The position numbers were made by a program, and so were the translations under genes. Of a stretch of 64,000 nt of DNA, positions 45,015 through 57,554 are shown one piece after another. Every line of letters begins with the position of its first letter. Within the stretch, counting starts at the first letter, position 1. This DNA is from Lolium rigidum. Lineage: Eukaryota > Streptophyta > Magnoliopsida > Poales > Poaceae. The notes beneath the pieces were generated by a model. That model saw only the letters and a program-made list of their open reading frames with translations. It was not told the DNA's origin and ran no database searches. The DNA lies in the NCBI RefSeq assembly GCF_022539505.1, contig NW_025901020.1:1-64000 (forward strand). Reading direction: 5' to 3'.

Positions 45015-47560
45015 AACTGCTGAGCCCATCTTAACGGCTATAAAGAAAGAACTTCTTGGGAGATAACCCATGTGTTATTTTGCTACAGTACTTTGTTTTA
45101 TATTTGTGTCTTGGAAGTTGTTTACTACTGTAGCAACCTCTCCTTATCTTAGTTTTGTGTTTTGTTGTGCCAAGTAAAGTCGTTGATAGAAAGGTTGATA
45201 CTAGATTTGGATTACTGCGCAGAAACAGATTTCTTTGCTGTCACGAATCTGGGTCTAATTCTCTGTAGGTAAATCAGAAAATTAAGCCAATTTACGTGAG
45301 TGATTCTCAGATATGTACGCAACTTTCATTCAATTTGGGCATTTTCATTTGAGCAAGTCTGGTGCCCTAATAAAATCCATCTTTACGGACTGTTCTGTTT
45401 TGACAGATTCTGCCTTTTATTTCGCATTGCCTCTTTTGCTATGTTGGATGAATTTCTTTGATCCATTAATGTCCGAGTAGCTTTATGCAATGTCCAGAAG
45501 TGTTAAGAATGATTGTGTCACCTCTGAACATGTTAATTTTTATTTTGCACTAACCCTCTAATGAGTTGTTTCGAGTTTGGTGTGGAGGAAGTTTTCAAGG
45601 ATCAAGAGAGGAGTATGATACAATATGATCAAGGAGAGTGAAAGCTCTAAGCTTGGGGATGCCCGGTGGTTCACCCCTGCATATTCTAAGAAGACTCAAG
45701 CGTCTAAGCTTGGGGATGCCCAAGGCATCCCCTTCTTCATCTACAACATTATCGGGTTCCTCCCCGAAACTATATTTTTATTCCGTCACATCTTATGCAC
45801 TTTGCTTGGAGCGTCGGTTTGTTTTTGTTTTTGTTTTGTTTGAATAAAATGGATCCTAGCATTCACTTTGTGGGAGAGAGACACGCTCCGCTGTAGCATA
45901 TGGATAAGTATGTCCTTAGGCTCTACTCATAGTATTCATGGCGAAGTTTCTTCTTCGTTAAATTGTTATATGGTTGGAATTGGAAAATGCTACATGTAGT
46001 AACTCTAAAATGTCTTGGATAATTTGATACTTGGCAATTGTTGTGCTCATGTTTAAGCTCTTGCATCATATACTTTGCACCCATTAATGAAGAAACACTT
46101 AGAGCTTGCTAATTTGGTTTGCATATTTGGTTTCTCTAGAGTCTAGATAATATCTAGTATTGAGTTTTGAACAACAAGGAAGACGGTGTAGAGTCTTATA
46201 ATGTTAACAATATGTCTTTTATGTGAGTTTTGCTGCACCGTTCATCCTTGTGTTTGTTTCAAATAACCTTGCTAGCCTAAACCTTGTATCGAGAGGGAAT
46301 ACTTCTCATGCATCCAAAATCCTTGAGCCAACCACTGTGCCATTTGTGTCCACCATACCTACCTACTACATGGTATTTATCCGCCATTCCAAAGTAAATT
46401 GCTTGAGTGCTACCTTTAAAATTCCATCATTCACCTTTGCAATATATAGCTCATGGGACAAATAGCTTAAAAACTATTGTGGTATTGAATATGTACTTAT
46501 GCACTTTATCTCTTATTAAGTTGCTTGTTGTGCGATAACCATGCTTCGGGGACGCCATCAACTATTCTTTGTTGAATATCATGTGAGTTGCTATGCATGT
46601 CCGTCTTGTCTGAAGTAAGAGAGATCTACCACCTTTATGGTTGGAGCATGCATATTGTTAGAGAAGAACATTGGGCCGCTAACTAAAGCCATGATTCATG
46701 GTGGAAGTTTCAGTTTTGGACATATATCCTCAATCTCATATGAGAATAATAATTGTTGATACATGCTTATGCATAAAAGAGGAGTCCATTATCTGTTGTC
46801 TATGTTGTCCCGGTATGGATGTCTAAGTTGAGAATAATCAAAAGCGAGAAATCCAAAATGCGAGCTTTCTCCTTAGACCTTTGTACAGGCGGCATGGAGG
46901 TACCCCATTGTGACACTTGGTTAAAACATGTGCATTGCAAAGATCCGGTAGTCCAAGCTAATTAGGACAAGGTGCGGGCACTATTAGTATACTATGCATG
47001 AGGCTTGCAACTTGTAAGATATAATTTACATGATACATATGCTTTATTACTACCGTTGACAAAATTGTTTCATGTTTTCAAAATCAAAGCTCTAGCACAA
47101 ATATAGCAATCGATGCTTTTCCTCTTTGAAGGACCTTTCTTCTACTTTTATTGTTGAGTCAGTTCACCTATTTCTCTCCACCCCAAGAAGCAAACACTTG
47201 TGTGAACTGTGCATTGATTCCGACATACTTGCATATTGCACTTGTTATATTACTCTATGTTGACAATTATCAATGAGATATACATGTTATAAGTTGAAAG
47301 CAACCGCTGAAACTTCATCTTCCTTTGTGTTGCTTCAATACCTCTACTTTGAATTATTTCTTTATGAGTTAACTCTTATGCAAGACTTATTGATGCTTGT
47401 CTTTAAGTACTATTCATGAAAAGTCTTTGCTTTATGATTCAGTTGTTTACTCATGTCATTACCATTGTTTTGATCGCTGCATTCATTACATATGTTTACA
47501 ATATGATCAAGTTTATGATGGCATGTCACTCCATAAATTATCTTTGTTATCGTTTTACTC
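45015..47560 (+). mobile_element. element B noncoding internal region
   Basis: No frame is conserved with A. Boxes AAGCTTGGGGATGCCC lie at 45649-45664 and 45706-45721. A degenerate hairpin (CGCT..AGCG, about 47560-47575) precedes the polypurine tract. Confidence 0.75.
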
Positions 47561-47580
47561 GCTCGGGACGAAGCGGAACT

Positions 47581-47594
47581 AAGCTTAGGGATGC
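47581..47594 (+). promoter_or_regulatory. polypurine tract of element B
   Basis: AAGCTTAGGGATGC abuts the 3' LTR; one A replaces G relative to A. Confidence 0.8.
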
Positions 47595-49311
47595 CGATAC
47601 GTCTCCGACGTATCGATAATTTCTTATGTTCCATGCCACATTATTGATGTTATCTACATGTTTTATGCACACTTTATGTCATATTCGTGCATTTTCTGGA
47701 ACTAACCTATTAACAAGATGCCGAAGTGCCGGTTCTCGTCTTCTGCTGTTTTTGGTTTCGAAATCCTAGTAACGAAATATTCTCGGAGTCGGACGAAATC
47801 AACGCCCGGGTTCCTATTTTTCCCGGAACCATCCAGAACACCCGAGAGCCGCCGAGGGAAGCCCCGGGGGCCCCACACCACACCCCGGCGCGGCCGAGAG
47901 GGGGCCGCGCCGCCCCTATGGTGTGGTGGCCCCGAGCCCCCTCCGAGGCTGCCCTTCCGCCTATTTAAAGCCTCCGTCGCGAAAACCCTATTACGTTGGA
48001 CGAAACCCACAGAAACCTTCCAGAGCCGCCGCCATCGCGAAGCCAAGATCTGGGGGACAGGAGTCTCTGTTCCGGCACGCCGCCGGAACGGGGAAGTGCC
48101 CCCGGAAGGCTTCTCCATCGACACCGCTGCCATCTCCACCGCCATCTTCATCACCGCTGCTCTCTCCCATGAGGAGGGAGTAGTTCTCCATCGAGGCTCG
48201 GGGCTGTACCGGTAGCTATGTGGTTAATCTCTCTCCTATGTGCTTCAATACAATAATCTCATGAGCTGCCTTACATGATTGAGATTCATATGATGATGCT
48301 TGTAATCTAGATGTCGTTATGCTAGTCAAGTGAATTTTACTTATGTGATCTCCGGAGACTCCTTGTCCCACGTGTGTAAATGTGACAGTGTGTGCACCGT
48401 GTGGGTCTCTTAGGCTATATTTCACAGAATACTTATTCACCGTTATGAATGGCGTAGTGAAGTGCTTATTTATATCTCTTTATGATTGCAATGTGTTTTG
48501 TATCACAATTTATCTATGTGCTACTCTAGTGATGTTATTAAAGTAGTTTTATTCCTCCCGCACGGTGTAATGGTGACGAGTGTGTGCATCCGTGTTAGTA
48601 CTTGGCGTATGCTATGATCATGATCTCTTGTAGATTGTGAAGTTAACTATTGCTATGATAGTATTGATGTGATCTATTCCTCCTACATAGTGTGAAGGTG
48701 ACGAGTGTGCATGCTTGTGTTAGTACTTGGTTTAGTCATGTTGATCTTTCATGCACTCTAAGGTTATTTAAATATGAACATTGAATTGTGGAGCTTGTTA
48801 ACTCCGGCATTGAGGGTTCGTGTAATCCTACGCAATGTGTTCATCATCCAACAAAAGAGTGTAGAGTATGCATCTATCTATTACGTTATGTGATCAAAGT
48901 TGAGAGTGTCCACTAGTGAAAGTATGATCCCTAGGCCTTGTTCCTAAATATCGCTATCGCTGCTTGTTTCATTGTTTTACTTGCGTTACTACTGCTACCA
49001 TATTACCACCATCAACCACACGCCAGCAAGCTATTTTTCTGGCGCCGTTACTACTGCTCATATTCATTCATACCACCTGTATTTCACTATCTCTTCGCCG
49101 AACTAGTGCACCTATTAGGTGTGTTGGGGACACAAGAGACTTCTTGCTTCGTGGTTGCAGGGTTGCATGAGAGGGATATCTTTGACCTCTTCCTCCCTGA
49201 GTTCGATAAACCTTGGGTGATCCACTTAAGGGAAACTTGCTGCTGTTCTACAAACCTCTGCTCTTGGAGGCCCAACACTGTCTACAAGAATAGAAGCTCC
49301 CGTAGACATCA
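47595..49311 (+). repeat. 3' LTR of element B
   Basis: 1717 bp. The first base is C where the 5' LTR has T (CGATACG for TGATACG), so the terminal TG is mutated. It ends ..CCGTAGACATCA. Confidence 0.93.
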
Positions 49312-49316
49312 CTGTC

Positions 49317-50210
49317 CACATTACACTATGAAGGAGGAATAGATCACATCAATACTATCATAATGATAATTAACTCCACAATCTACGAGAGATCATGATC
49401 ATAGCCCACGACAAGAACCACACGGTGCACACACTAGTCACCTTTACACCATGCAGGGAGGAATAGACTACTTTAATAACATCACATGAGTAGCACACAA
49501 CTAGTAGCGATACAAAGCTCATCATATGGATCTCAATCATGTAAAGCAGCTCATGAGATCATTGTATTGAAGTACATAGGAGAGAGATTAACCACATAGC
49601 TACCGGTACAGCCCCGAGCCTCGATGGAGAACTACTCCCTCCTCATGGGAGACATCAGCGTTGATGAAGATGGCGGTGGTGTTGATGGAGAAGCCTTCCG
49701 GGGGCACTTCCCCGTCCCGGCGGCGTGCCGGAACAGAGACTCCTGTCCCCCAGATCTTGGCTTCGCGATGGCGGCGGATCTGGAAGGTTTCTCGTACCGT
49801 GGCTTTTCCGTCTCGAGGTTTTAGGTCTGGGATCTTTATATAGGCGAAGAGGCGGCGTCAGAAGGTCGAAGGGGCGACGACACCATAGGGCCACGCGGCC
49901 AGGGGGTGGGCCGCGCCACCCTATCATCTGGGGGCCCTGTGGCCCCCTCCGGCGACTCTCGGGTGTTCGGATGCTTCGGGGATTCTAAGATCTTTGGCGT
50001 TGATTTCGTCCGATTCCGAGAATATTTCCTTACTAGGATTTACGAAACCAAAAACAGCGAGAAACAACGACAGCGGCACTTCGGCATCTTGTTAATAGGT
50101 TAGTTCCGGAAAACGCATAAATATGACATAAAGTATGCATAAAACATGTAGATATCATCAATAATGTGGCATGGACCATAAGAAATTATCGATACGTCGG
50201 AGACGTATCA
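49317..50210 (-). repeat. 5' LTR of element A, outer segment
   Basis: It continues the LTR interrupted at 42400, homologous to 37476-38369, and ends GACGTATCA at 50210 before GATTC. Confidence 0.92.
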
Positions 50211-50215
50211 GATTC

Positions 50216-50317
50216 CAAAAAGGCAAGGTCAGGGGCCACGCTTCAGAATTTTAGAGACGAACGAGATGGGCTGAAGAGGGACATGAGGCGGTCAGCAGGC
50301 TGGGAAAGGGGGCAGGT
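50216..50317 (+). repeat. C-type 3' LTR, second segment
   Basis: CAAAAAGGCAAGGTCAGGGG and following match 13986-14097. It is interrupted again after CAGGT (50313-50317) by a Copia LTR. Confidence 0.85.
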
Positions 50318-50758
50318 TGTAGGGATTCGTAGCATAGAAAACAAAAAATTTCCTACTGCAAGAACAAATAACAAGCCAAGATCTATCTAGTAGATGGTAG
50401 CAACGAGGTGAAGATCAACATACCCTCGAAGATCGCTAAGCATTAACGAAATAAATCTCGTTGTGGATGTAGTTGATCACTTGCCGCTTTCAAAAGCGCG
50501 TAGAAGGTCTTGACGGTGCCACAATCAGGCAGCACCTCCGTACTTGGCCACATGTACGGTGTTGATGATGACGTCCTTCTCCCCGTTCCAGTGGGCAGCA
50601 GATGTAGTAGATCCTCCTCGAAATCCCGCCAGCACGACGGCGTGGTGACGGTGGTAGTGGAGATCTCCGATAGCGCTTCATTGTAAGCGCCGTAGGAGAA
50701 ATAGGAGGAGGGAGTAGCTAGGGTTTGGGAGAGGGTGCTTTTTTTTTTGAACCTTGAG

Positions 50759-50782
50759 ACTGTGGGGAAAAAACCCCACAGT
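50759..50782 (-). other. perfect hairpin in the LINE 3' UTR
   Basis: ACTGTGGGG, loop of six A, CCCCACAGT: a 9-bp stem about 10 bases from the poly(A). 3' hairpins guide the RT in some plant LINEs. Confidence 0.8.
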
Positions 50783-50882
50783 TATTTATTAAGACCAAAA
50801 AAGTATGTACAAAGTAAAAGAAAACAGAGAAAAAAAGAAAAGGTTAGACCTAACTGTACAAAGACTAACAGAGAACAATAAT

Positions 50883-51235
50883 CTAAATCAGACTGCCTAT
50901 CCAGGCAACTAATTCATCTAGATGCTTCCTCTTTATCCTATGCACAAGCATGGATATGTCATGTACAAAACCCTTCTTCCACCCTTGAAAAGATGGCCTG
51001 TGATACTGAAAGATTTTCTCATTTCGTTGCTTCCATATATTCCAGCAGGCTAAAAGCACCACCTCCATGAAAAAAGGTTTACCGAAGTCAGATCTTGCTC
51101 TTGTAGCAGCTGTTTGAATATCTTGCCCCTGTGACCAATCAATTTGTAAATATGTCCAAATCCTCTGACTGAAATTACACTCAAAGAATAAATGCATTCT
51201 GTCCTCATAAGCCCTAGCAAAACACAACTCACAAT
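50883..51235 (-). pseudogene. LINE ORF2 C-terminus, zf-RVT domain
   Basis: The minus frame reads THCELCFARAYEDRMHLFFE, CNFSQRIW and LACWNIWKQRNEKIFQ, then stops at 50883. The C-x2-C-x7-ED-x2-HLFF-x-C pattern is the RT zinc-binding domain found after the RT in plant L1 elements. The RT and endonuclease parts are missing because of 5' truncation. The frame continues into the LTR by chance. Confidence 0.85.
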
Positions 51236-52590
51236 GGGTTTGGGAGAGGGTGCTTGGGGCGCCGTCCTTGGTTCCCCTTGGGTGGTGCGGCCAAGTCTGT
51301 GCTGCCCTCTCCTCTCTCCCTCTCTTTATATAGGTGGAAGCCCCTAGGGTTGCCCCAAAATCTCTTCGAAGTCTAACTCCAAAAACTGCCATAATGGGGA
51401 AACCTAGGTGGATTGGGATTGCTCCCTTTCCTTGTACCTTGGCCGGCCAAGGTGGTGGAGTCCACCATGGACTCCACCTTCCCTCTTGGTTGGCCGGCTA
51501 GGGTTGGTGGAGTCACGGATGGACTCCACCTTCCATAGTGATTTATTCTGGAAGCTTCTAGAAAATTCTAGTGCCTTCCATAAATGCACCGGATCATTTC
51601 CAAACTTGGAAACTGACTTCCTATATATGAATCTTATTCTCCGGACCATTCCGGAACTCCTCGTGATGTCCTGGATCCCATCCGAGACCCCGAACAATAT
51701 TCGAACTCCATTCCATATTCCATATCTACTTAAAACGACATCAAACCTTAAGTGTGTCACCCTACGGTTCGAGAACTATGCGGACATGATCGAGACTCTT
51801 CTTTGATCAATAACTAATAGAGGGACCTGAAGATCTATAATAGCTCTCACATATTCAACGATGACTTCGTGATCGAAAGAACCATTTACATAAAATATTG
51901 ATTCCCTTTGTCTCGTGATATTTTACTTATCTGAAGTTTGATCGTCGGTATCTCCATACCTAGTTCAACTTCGTTACCGATAAGTACTCTTTACTTGTAC
52001 CTTGATATGACATCCCTTGTGAGCCAGACACATGCTTGCAACCTAATTGGATGACATTCCACCGAGAGAGCCCAGAGTATATCTATCCGTCATTTGTATG
52101 GACAAATCCCACTATTGATCCACGTGCTTCAACCTATACTTTCTGAATACTTAATGCCACCTTGATAACTACCCATTTACAAAGTGGTGTTTGATGTCAT
52201 CAAAGCATCCATCCGGTGTAGGTGATTAACATGATCTCATGGTCGAAGGATTAGGTTACTATGTATCTTAAAGCTTGAAGCAAAACGAACTTAATGACTT
52301 GATCATATGGTACGCTTACTATGGGTGTATGTCCATCACATCATTCACCTAATGATATGATCTCGTTATTAATAACATCCAATGTCCATGATCAGGAAAC
52401 CATGACCGTCTATTAATCAATAAGCTATTTTAACAAGAGGCTTACTAGGGACTCCTTTATATTTACAAAACACACAAGTATTAATGTTTTCGGTTAATAC
52501 AATTATAGCATGGGATGTAAACATTTATCATGAACACTAAGATATAACAATAAACACTTTTATTATTGCCTCTTGGGCATATCTCCAACA

Positions 52591-55500
52591 GTCTCCCACT
52601 TGCACTAGAGTCAATAATCTAGTTTACATTTGTAAAGATCTAACACCTTGGCTTTCTGGTGCTTATCATGTTTGCTTATGGGAGAGGTTTCATTCAATGA
52701 ATCTGACATTCTCAGAAATGTATGTATTTTGCAATTCATTTGCGTCTCTATGCATCACTCAGTTTTTCAAATGAGTCCGCATTAATCGTGTATGTTTGGT
52801 CTTCTGGTGGAACCTTAAATCCGCGGTCTAAAATATGTTACCAATATTGTCACATATAATATAGCTTCATAGTTCTGACACTACCGGAACTACACCAAGT
52901 TATCAAAGAACTCCTCGACTTAAACACCCTCGGTCATTGTCAAAACATTGATATACTCTGCCTTCGTTTGTAAATCCATCACAATATTTAGAACTTATCT
53001 AAATCTAGAAGAGACTTCTTCTAGACCATTGTGCTACCTTTTAATGAACACATTAGCCTAATTGAGATTGAAATTTATTTTTATATGTGACCAAACTAAT
53101 ATCGGTGTAACACCTTACAACGATTTTTTTGTCATTACCCCATATAAAACTACATATTTATATCCTCGGCTCCGACAAAGCACTCAGGGATATTCTTACT
53201 GTTGTCCAATGATCATGAAATGAATCATTCTGATATATGTTCGTAACACCTTAGAGCATAGGACATCTGATTGTGTACATATTATTCGTGATCTAAAATC
53301 ACTCATGTGTTTTTACTCATTGAGTGTCAAATACAATCAAGTCTTGTTAAACCTCCACATGGAAAAGAACACCTTGTTGACGTTTTCATATTGAACTACT
53401 TCAATATTCATTCTATGTAGTTTGACTTAAACTTATTGTGCGCTTCAATATATCTTCATAGATCTTGACGCTAAATATGTTTTTAGTCCATATCCTTTCA
53501 TTGAAGTTAATTTTCAATGAAACCTTCTAATCACATCAAGTACATGATTACATTATTTATAATCAACGATATGTCATCTACATAAAGTATTATAAATATG
53601 TCTCAGTGCTCCCACTTAATTTCTTGCAAATGCAAGCATCTTCATCGTTTCTGATGAAATCAAAACTCTTTGATTATTTCATCTGGTGAAGATTCCAACT
53701 GTGTGATACTCACTTCATCCAATGAAGTTTGTATACCTATCTAGTATTCTATGGACTAGCAATACTCTCAGTTGTATCTTTTATACACCTTTAATACACC
53801 CTTCTGTTAAGTATTGTATTTTTCCATCCTACTAACATATCTCATAAAAGAAATATGTAGTGATTACTAGAACAATCCGCATAGACTATAAGCATTGTTG
53901 TTGAATATCTAATCTTATCGCAGTCCACTCTTTGAACTTTGCCGTAAACAATCTTTTGACAAGTCGAGCTTCTTCAAGAATATTATATCCAAGTCTATTT
54001 TTATAGATCTATTTACTTTCAAAAAGTATTTATTCCTTCAAAAGATTTACCAAGCTCCAAGCTTGATTATAGATACTATCTTGGATTTCATGGCTCTTAG
54101 CCATTTTAACGGAGTCAGGGCCCATCATAGCTTCTTTGTATGTAGTTGGTTTATAATTGTTCAAAATCAATACTTTGTTCACAAATCATTTATTTGATCA
54201 CAAAGTAAATCATACCTACAAGGTTCAATAGGTACTTCGATCTCCATGACTATAACACTTTGTAGACATGGGAGCCATGATCGTCGTGGCCGCTTCCGGA
54301 ACTATTTCCAATGATGCGCTACTCTGATCATCATGCTCAGGTTCATCAACCTTATCAAGTTCCATTGTCCTCCCACTCAAATACTTCGCTAGAAACAATT
54401 TCTTGGAAATAAGCAAGAAACATCGACAAACACTTTTGTCTTTGACTTCATAATGGAAAGAATTCCGAATTTGTTCTCTGGGATAACCAACAAACACATT
54501 CATCCGATTTTGGTTGTAAACTCATTTACTTATGCTACGCATACCAAAATTTAAGAAATGATAGTTAGGGTTTATACCCATGCCATAACTCGTATGGTAT
54601 CATTTCAATGGATTATGATGGCGCTCTATTTAGTGTAAAATCGGTAGTCTCTAAAGCATAATCTACAAAAATATAATGGCATCATTTTATTTTTTATTTC
54701 ATCATTAATCCAACAAGGTTTGGATACGTCTCTCAAATACTCCATCATAACTATGGTGTTCCGAGAAACGTGAGTTGTGGAATAATTTCGTAACTCTCTT
54801 AGATGTTTGCTAAAACTCGTAATTCGAATATTTTCACGATGATCCAATCATAGATATTTGACTCTTCTATTACGATGATTTCTACTTCATGCTAAAATTT
54901 ATTTGAATCTATTCAAATGTTTCAGACTTCTTCCTCATCAAATAAATATATCCATATATATACATTCAATTCATTGTTGGAAGCTTTCATGAAGTAGAAG
55001 AATCTTCCGCACACAACTATGCCCAATGAACCATATACATCGTCATGTATGTTTCCACTAAGCTAGTTGCCCGTTCAACTCTTGGCCTATGAACGATGTT
55101 TCAGTCAATCTCTTTTAGAAAATATTTGCAAGTGCCAAACGATTCAAAAATCAAATGACTCAAAAAATCCATTTGCATGGAGTTTCTTCATGCGTTCCTT
55201 TCTAACATGACTTAAATGGCGGTTCCACAAATAAGTGGAATTCAAATCATTTTCCTTATGGCATTTTAGCGTCAATGTTATGCATGTGTGTTTCACCATT
55301 AAGATTTATAATAACTTATCCATCGTACATGGAGTACGGTCATAACTTGAACAACTCATTGTTTTTATTTGACCAGAGCAGAACAAAAATTATTCAGTTT
55401 TTTATTATAAATCTGATGGGCTAGGTAGAATGCCAACGACAAATATAATAACACTTTGTTTTGTTCCAGACGTGCATTATTACCACATTCATTGTCAGTC

Positions 55501-57539
55501 ACTTAGGTCATTATATTCTTGTATTGCGTTGTGTTGTATGACATCTCATACCAACCAATATGGTACAAATGCCCAAGAATTTCATTGTGTGACCAATCAA
55601 AGAATACATTCATAACATGTATATCATCTATTTACACCTGAGCTAGACTTTCTAGTCTTTTCTTTCTTTCTGCCAAAATCTTTTTGTAGTTTCTCTTTCG
55701 ACTTTCCTCATATTTTAGAAAACACTTCAACATCAATAACTTCCAGGCTTGTTGGTAAAATACCAATAACCTTGAGGTTCGCACTTTGAAGTTGATCGTC
55801 ACATGACAAGTGTTCTGGATTTCACTATTAGTAACATTTAATGTGATGAACAATTTCACTCATAATTTTATCCATCAAATCATGACAACTTCATGATGAA
55901 GCTACTATGGCTTACATGGATATGTGAATAACGTTAGTGCCCAACTAGTTGGAGGATCGGGACGCCTAGAATCTTCAACCTTCGTACATTCCCATAAAAC
56001 TTATGAGTTTATGTAGTCTCACTAAATTATATTCTATTATCTTGTAATAAGATCTTAGATATCACATATATCTCACACTTTGCTTATTTCTGAAAACAAA
56101 CTTTTCAGCTCCTTACTTTTCAAATGGATTTGAACATCAAGTTTCACGGAGACAAGATAATTTTAGATACTAGTTGAAACCATTGCTTTTCGAATTAGAA
56201 ATTTGAGGATTACAATTTTTTTGAAAGAGGACTTAATCATTTCTTGATTCTTTAACGATACGGTATCAGTCCGTAAAGTTACTTGTCAGATTTAACAGTG
56301 TTTCTATCTCAATTACAAGCCTAGCGTAAAGTAAAAAATGGATGTCAATTCTACAAAATTTAATTCAAATATAGTTTAGACTGTTTAGGATAAATTGAGT
56401 TTACTATTAATTCTTGAATTAACTAGGTGAACTTCCACTCAAAACAACATCCCTCACGTTTCCTTAGTGATTACACAAACCAAATTCAGTACACCAAGTC
56501 CGATCATCACGAGAGATGATGTAGCTTCAATGGGGAACATCGACATGTTCATCATATCATCTATATGATTCATGCTTAACCTTTCAGTTTGTCGTGTTCC
56601 GAGCCCATGTCTGTACATGCTAGGCTCGTCAAGTTAAACCTTAGTTTCCGCATGTGTAAATCTGGCTTGCACCTGTTGTATGCACACGTTGAGTCTATCA
56701 CACCAGATCATCGCGTGATGCTTCGAAACAATGAGTCTTAGAAACGGTGCTAACTAAGGATGAACACTTTATTATCTTTATTTTTAGTGAGAGGGATCAT
56801 CTTATAATGCTACCATCGCGATCTAAGCAATACAAGATGCATAAAAAGGATTAACATCACATGCAATTCAAAATGTGATATGATATGTCCCTTTTATCTC
56901 GCGCCTTTGATCTTCATCTCCAAAGCAGGGGCATGATCTCCATCATCAACGGGCATGATCTCCATCATCGTCGGATGGGTGTCAAGGTCCATGGCGCCGT
57001 CTTCATGGTTGTCCACCACGTGTAGCAACTATTACAACTACTTTGAAATAAAACTACTACATGAAATATAAAGACAACCATAAGGCTCCTGCCGGTTGCC
57101 ACAATACAATAATGTTCATCTCATACATCAAATATATTCACAATCACATCATTGACATATCACATCACCAAACCCTGCAAAAAAAGTTAGACGCCTCTAA
57201 TTTGGTTTGCATATTTTACGTGGTTTAGGGTTTTCGAGTAAGATCCGATCTACCTACGAACATGAACCACAACGCTGATACAAGTGTTGTCAATTGAAAA
57301 TTGTAAATTGGATCTTAACTATGGTGAGATAAACTGACACCCGCAAAGCCACTTATGCAATACAACTTGCATGTCAAGCGTGGAGCAAGTATCATGAACG
57401 CGGTCATGTAAGGTTAGCCCAGGCCGCTTCATCCCACAATCCCGCAAGATGCAAAGTACACGATAAACAAGAGACAAAAAAGCATCAACGCCCAAAAAAC
57501 CATTGTGTTCTCCTCGTGCAACCAATCTATGCATAGACA
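52591..57539 (-). pseudogene. gag-pol: Copia gag-pol remains of D1
   Basis: Minus-strand pieces in Copia order are readable despite many stops. NYKKILAERKK at about 55660-55700 recalls the end of the gag zinc-knuckle region, and RKRMKKLHANGFF near 55165-55205 is pre-integrase. NVFVGYPREQIRNSFHYEVK with SGRTMELDKVDEPE (54300-54503) is the segment between integrase and RT. The RT catalytic YVDD is at 53573-53584, preceded by KLSGSTET-like codons. From 53560 to 52600 is the RT-to-RNase H remnant and 3' flank. No domain is intact. Confidence 0.75.
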
Positions 57540-57553
57540 TGGCTCTGATACCA
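57540..57553 (-). promoter_or_regulatory. primer binding site of D1, tRNA-iMet type
   Basis: Minus-strand TGGTATCAGAGCCA one base after the LTR end CCCTACA; the classic Copia primer site. Confidence 0.9.
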
Positions 57554-57554
57554 C

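Larger units (their letters stand above)
42401..49311 (+). mobile_element. element B: non-autonomous gypsy-type element nested in A
   Basis: It is inserted in the 5' LTR of A in the opposite orientation, with perfect target duplication CTGTC (42396-42400, 49312-49316). 5' LTR 42401-44114, primer site 44125-44141, one intact ORF 44280-45014, noncoding region, polypurine tract 47581-47594, 3' LTR 47595-49311. The LTRs differ by roughly 2 percent by eye. It is the same family as A, but its LTR is about 255 bp longer. No gag or pol. Confidence 0.93.
36911..50210 (-). mobile_element. element A: non-autonomous gypsy-type element, host of element B
   Basis: It is inserted in the C-type LTR with perfect target duplication GATTC (36906-36910, 50211-50215). 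It reads right to left: 5' LTR (49317-50210 plus 41836-42400, split by B), primer site near 41809-41825, one ORF, a long noncoding stretch, polypurine tract 38370-38383, 3' LTR 36911-38369. Both LTRs total 1459 bp and differ at roughly 2 percent by eye. No gag, protease, RT or integrase is present in the 3.5-kb internal region, so it depends on proteins supplied in trans. Confidence 0.92.
50741..51235 (-). mobile_element. LINE (L1-type) insertion, 5'-truncated
   Basis: It is flanked by an exact 20-bp target duplication, GGGTTTGGGAGAGGGTGCTT (50721-50740, 51236-51255), and has a poly(A) tail on the minus strand (T run at 50741-50748). The uninterrupted site is visible in the other LTR near 57961 (AGTTTGGGAGAGGGGTGCTT). 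Severe 5' truncation is usual for LINEs. Confidence 0.93.
50318..52590 (-). repeat. 3' LTR of D1 (contains a LINE)
   Basis: 2273 bp including a 495-bp LINE and its 20-bp duplicated target. Without these it is 1758 bp, matching the LTR at 58346-60102. Next to it, minus-strand CAAGTGGGAGAC (52591-52602) is the polypurine tract. Confidence 0.9.
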
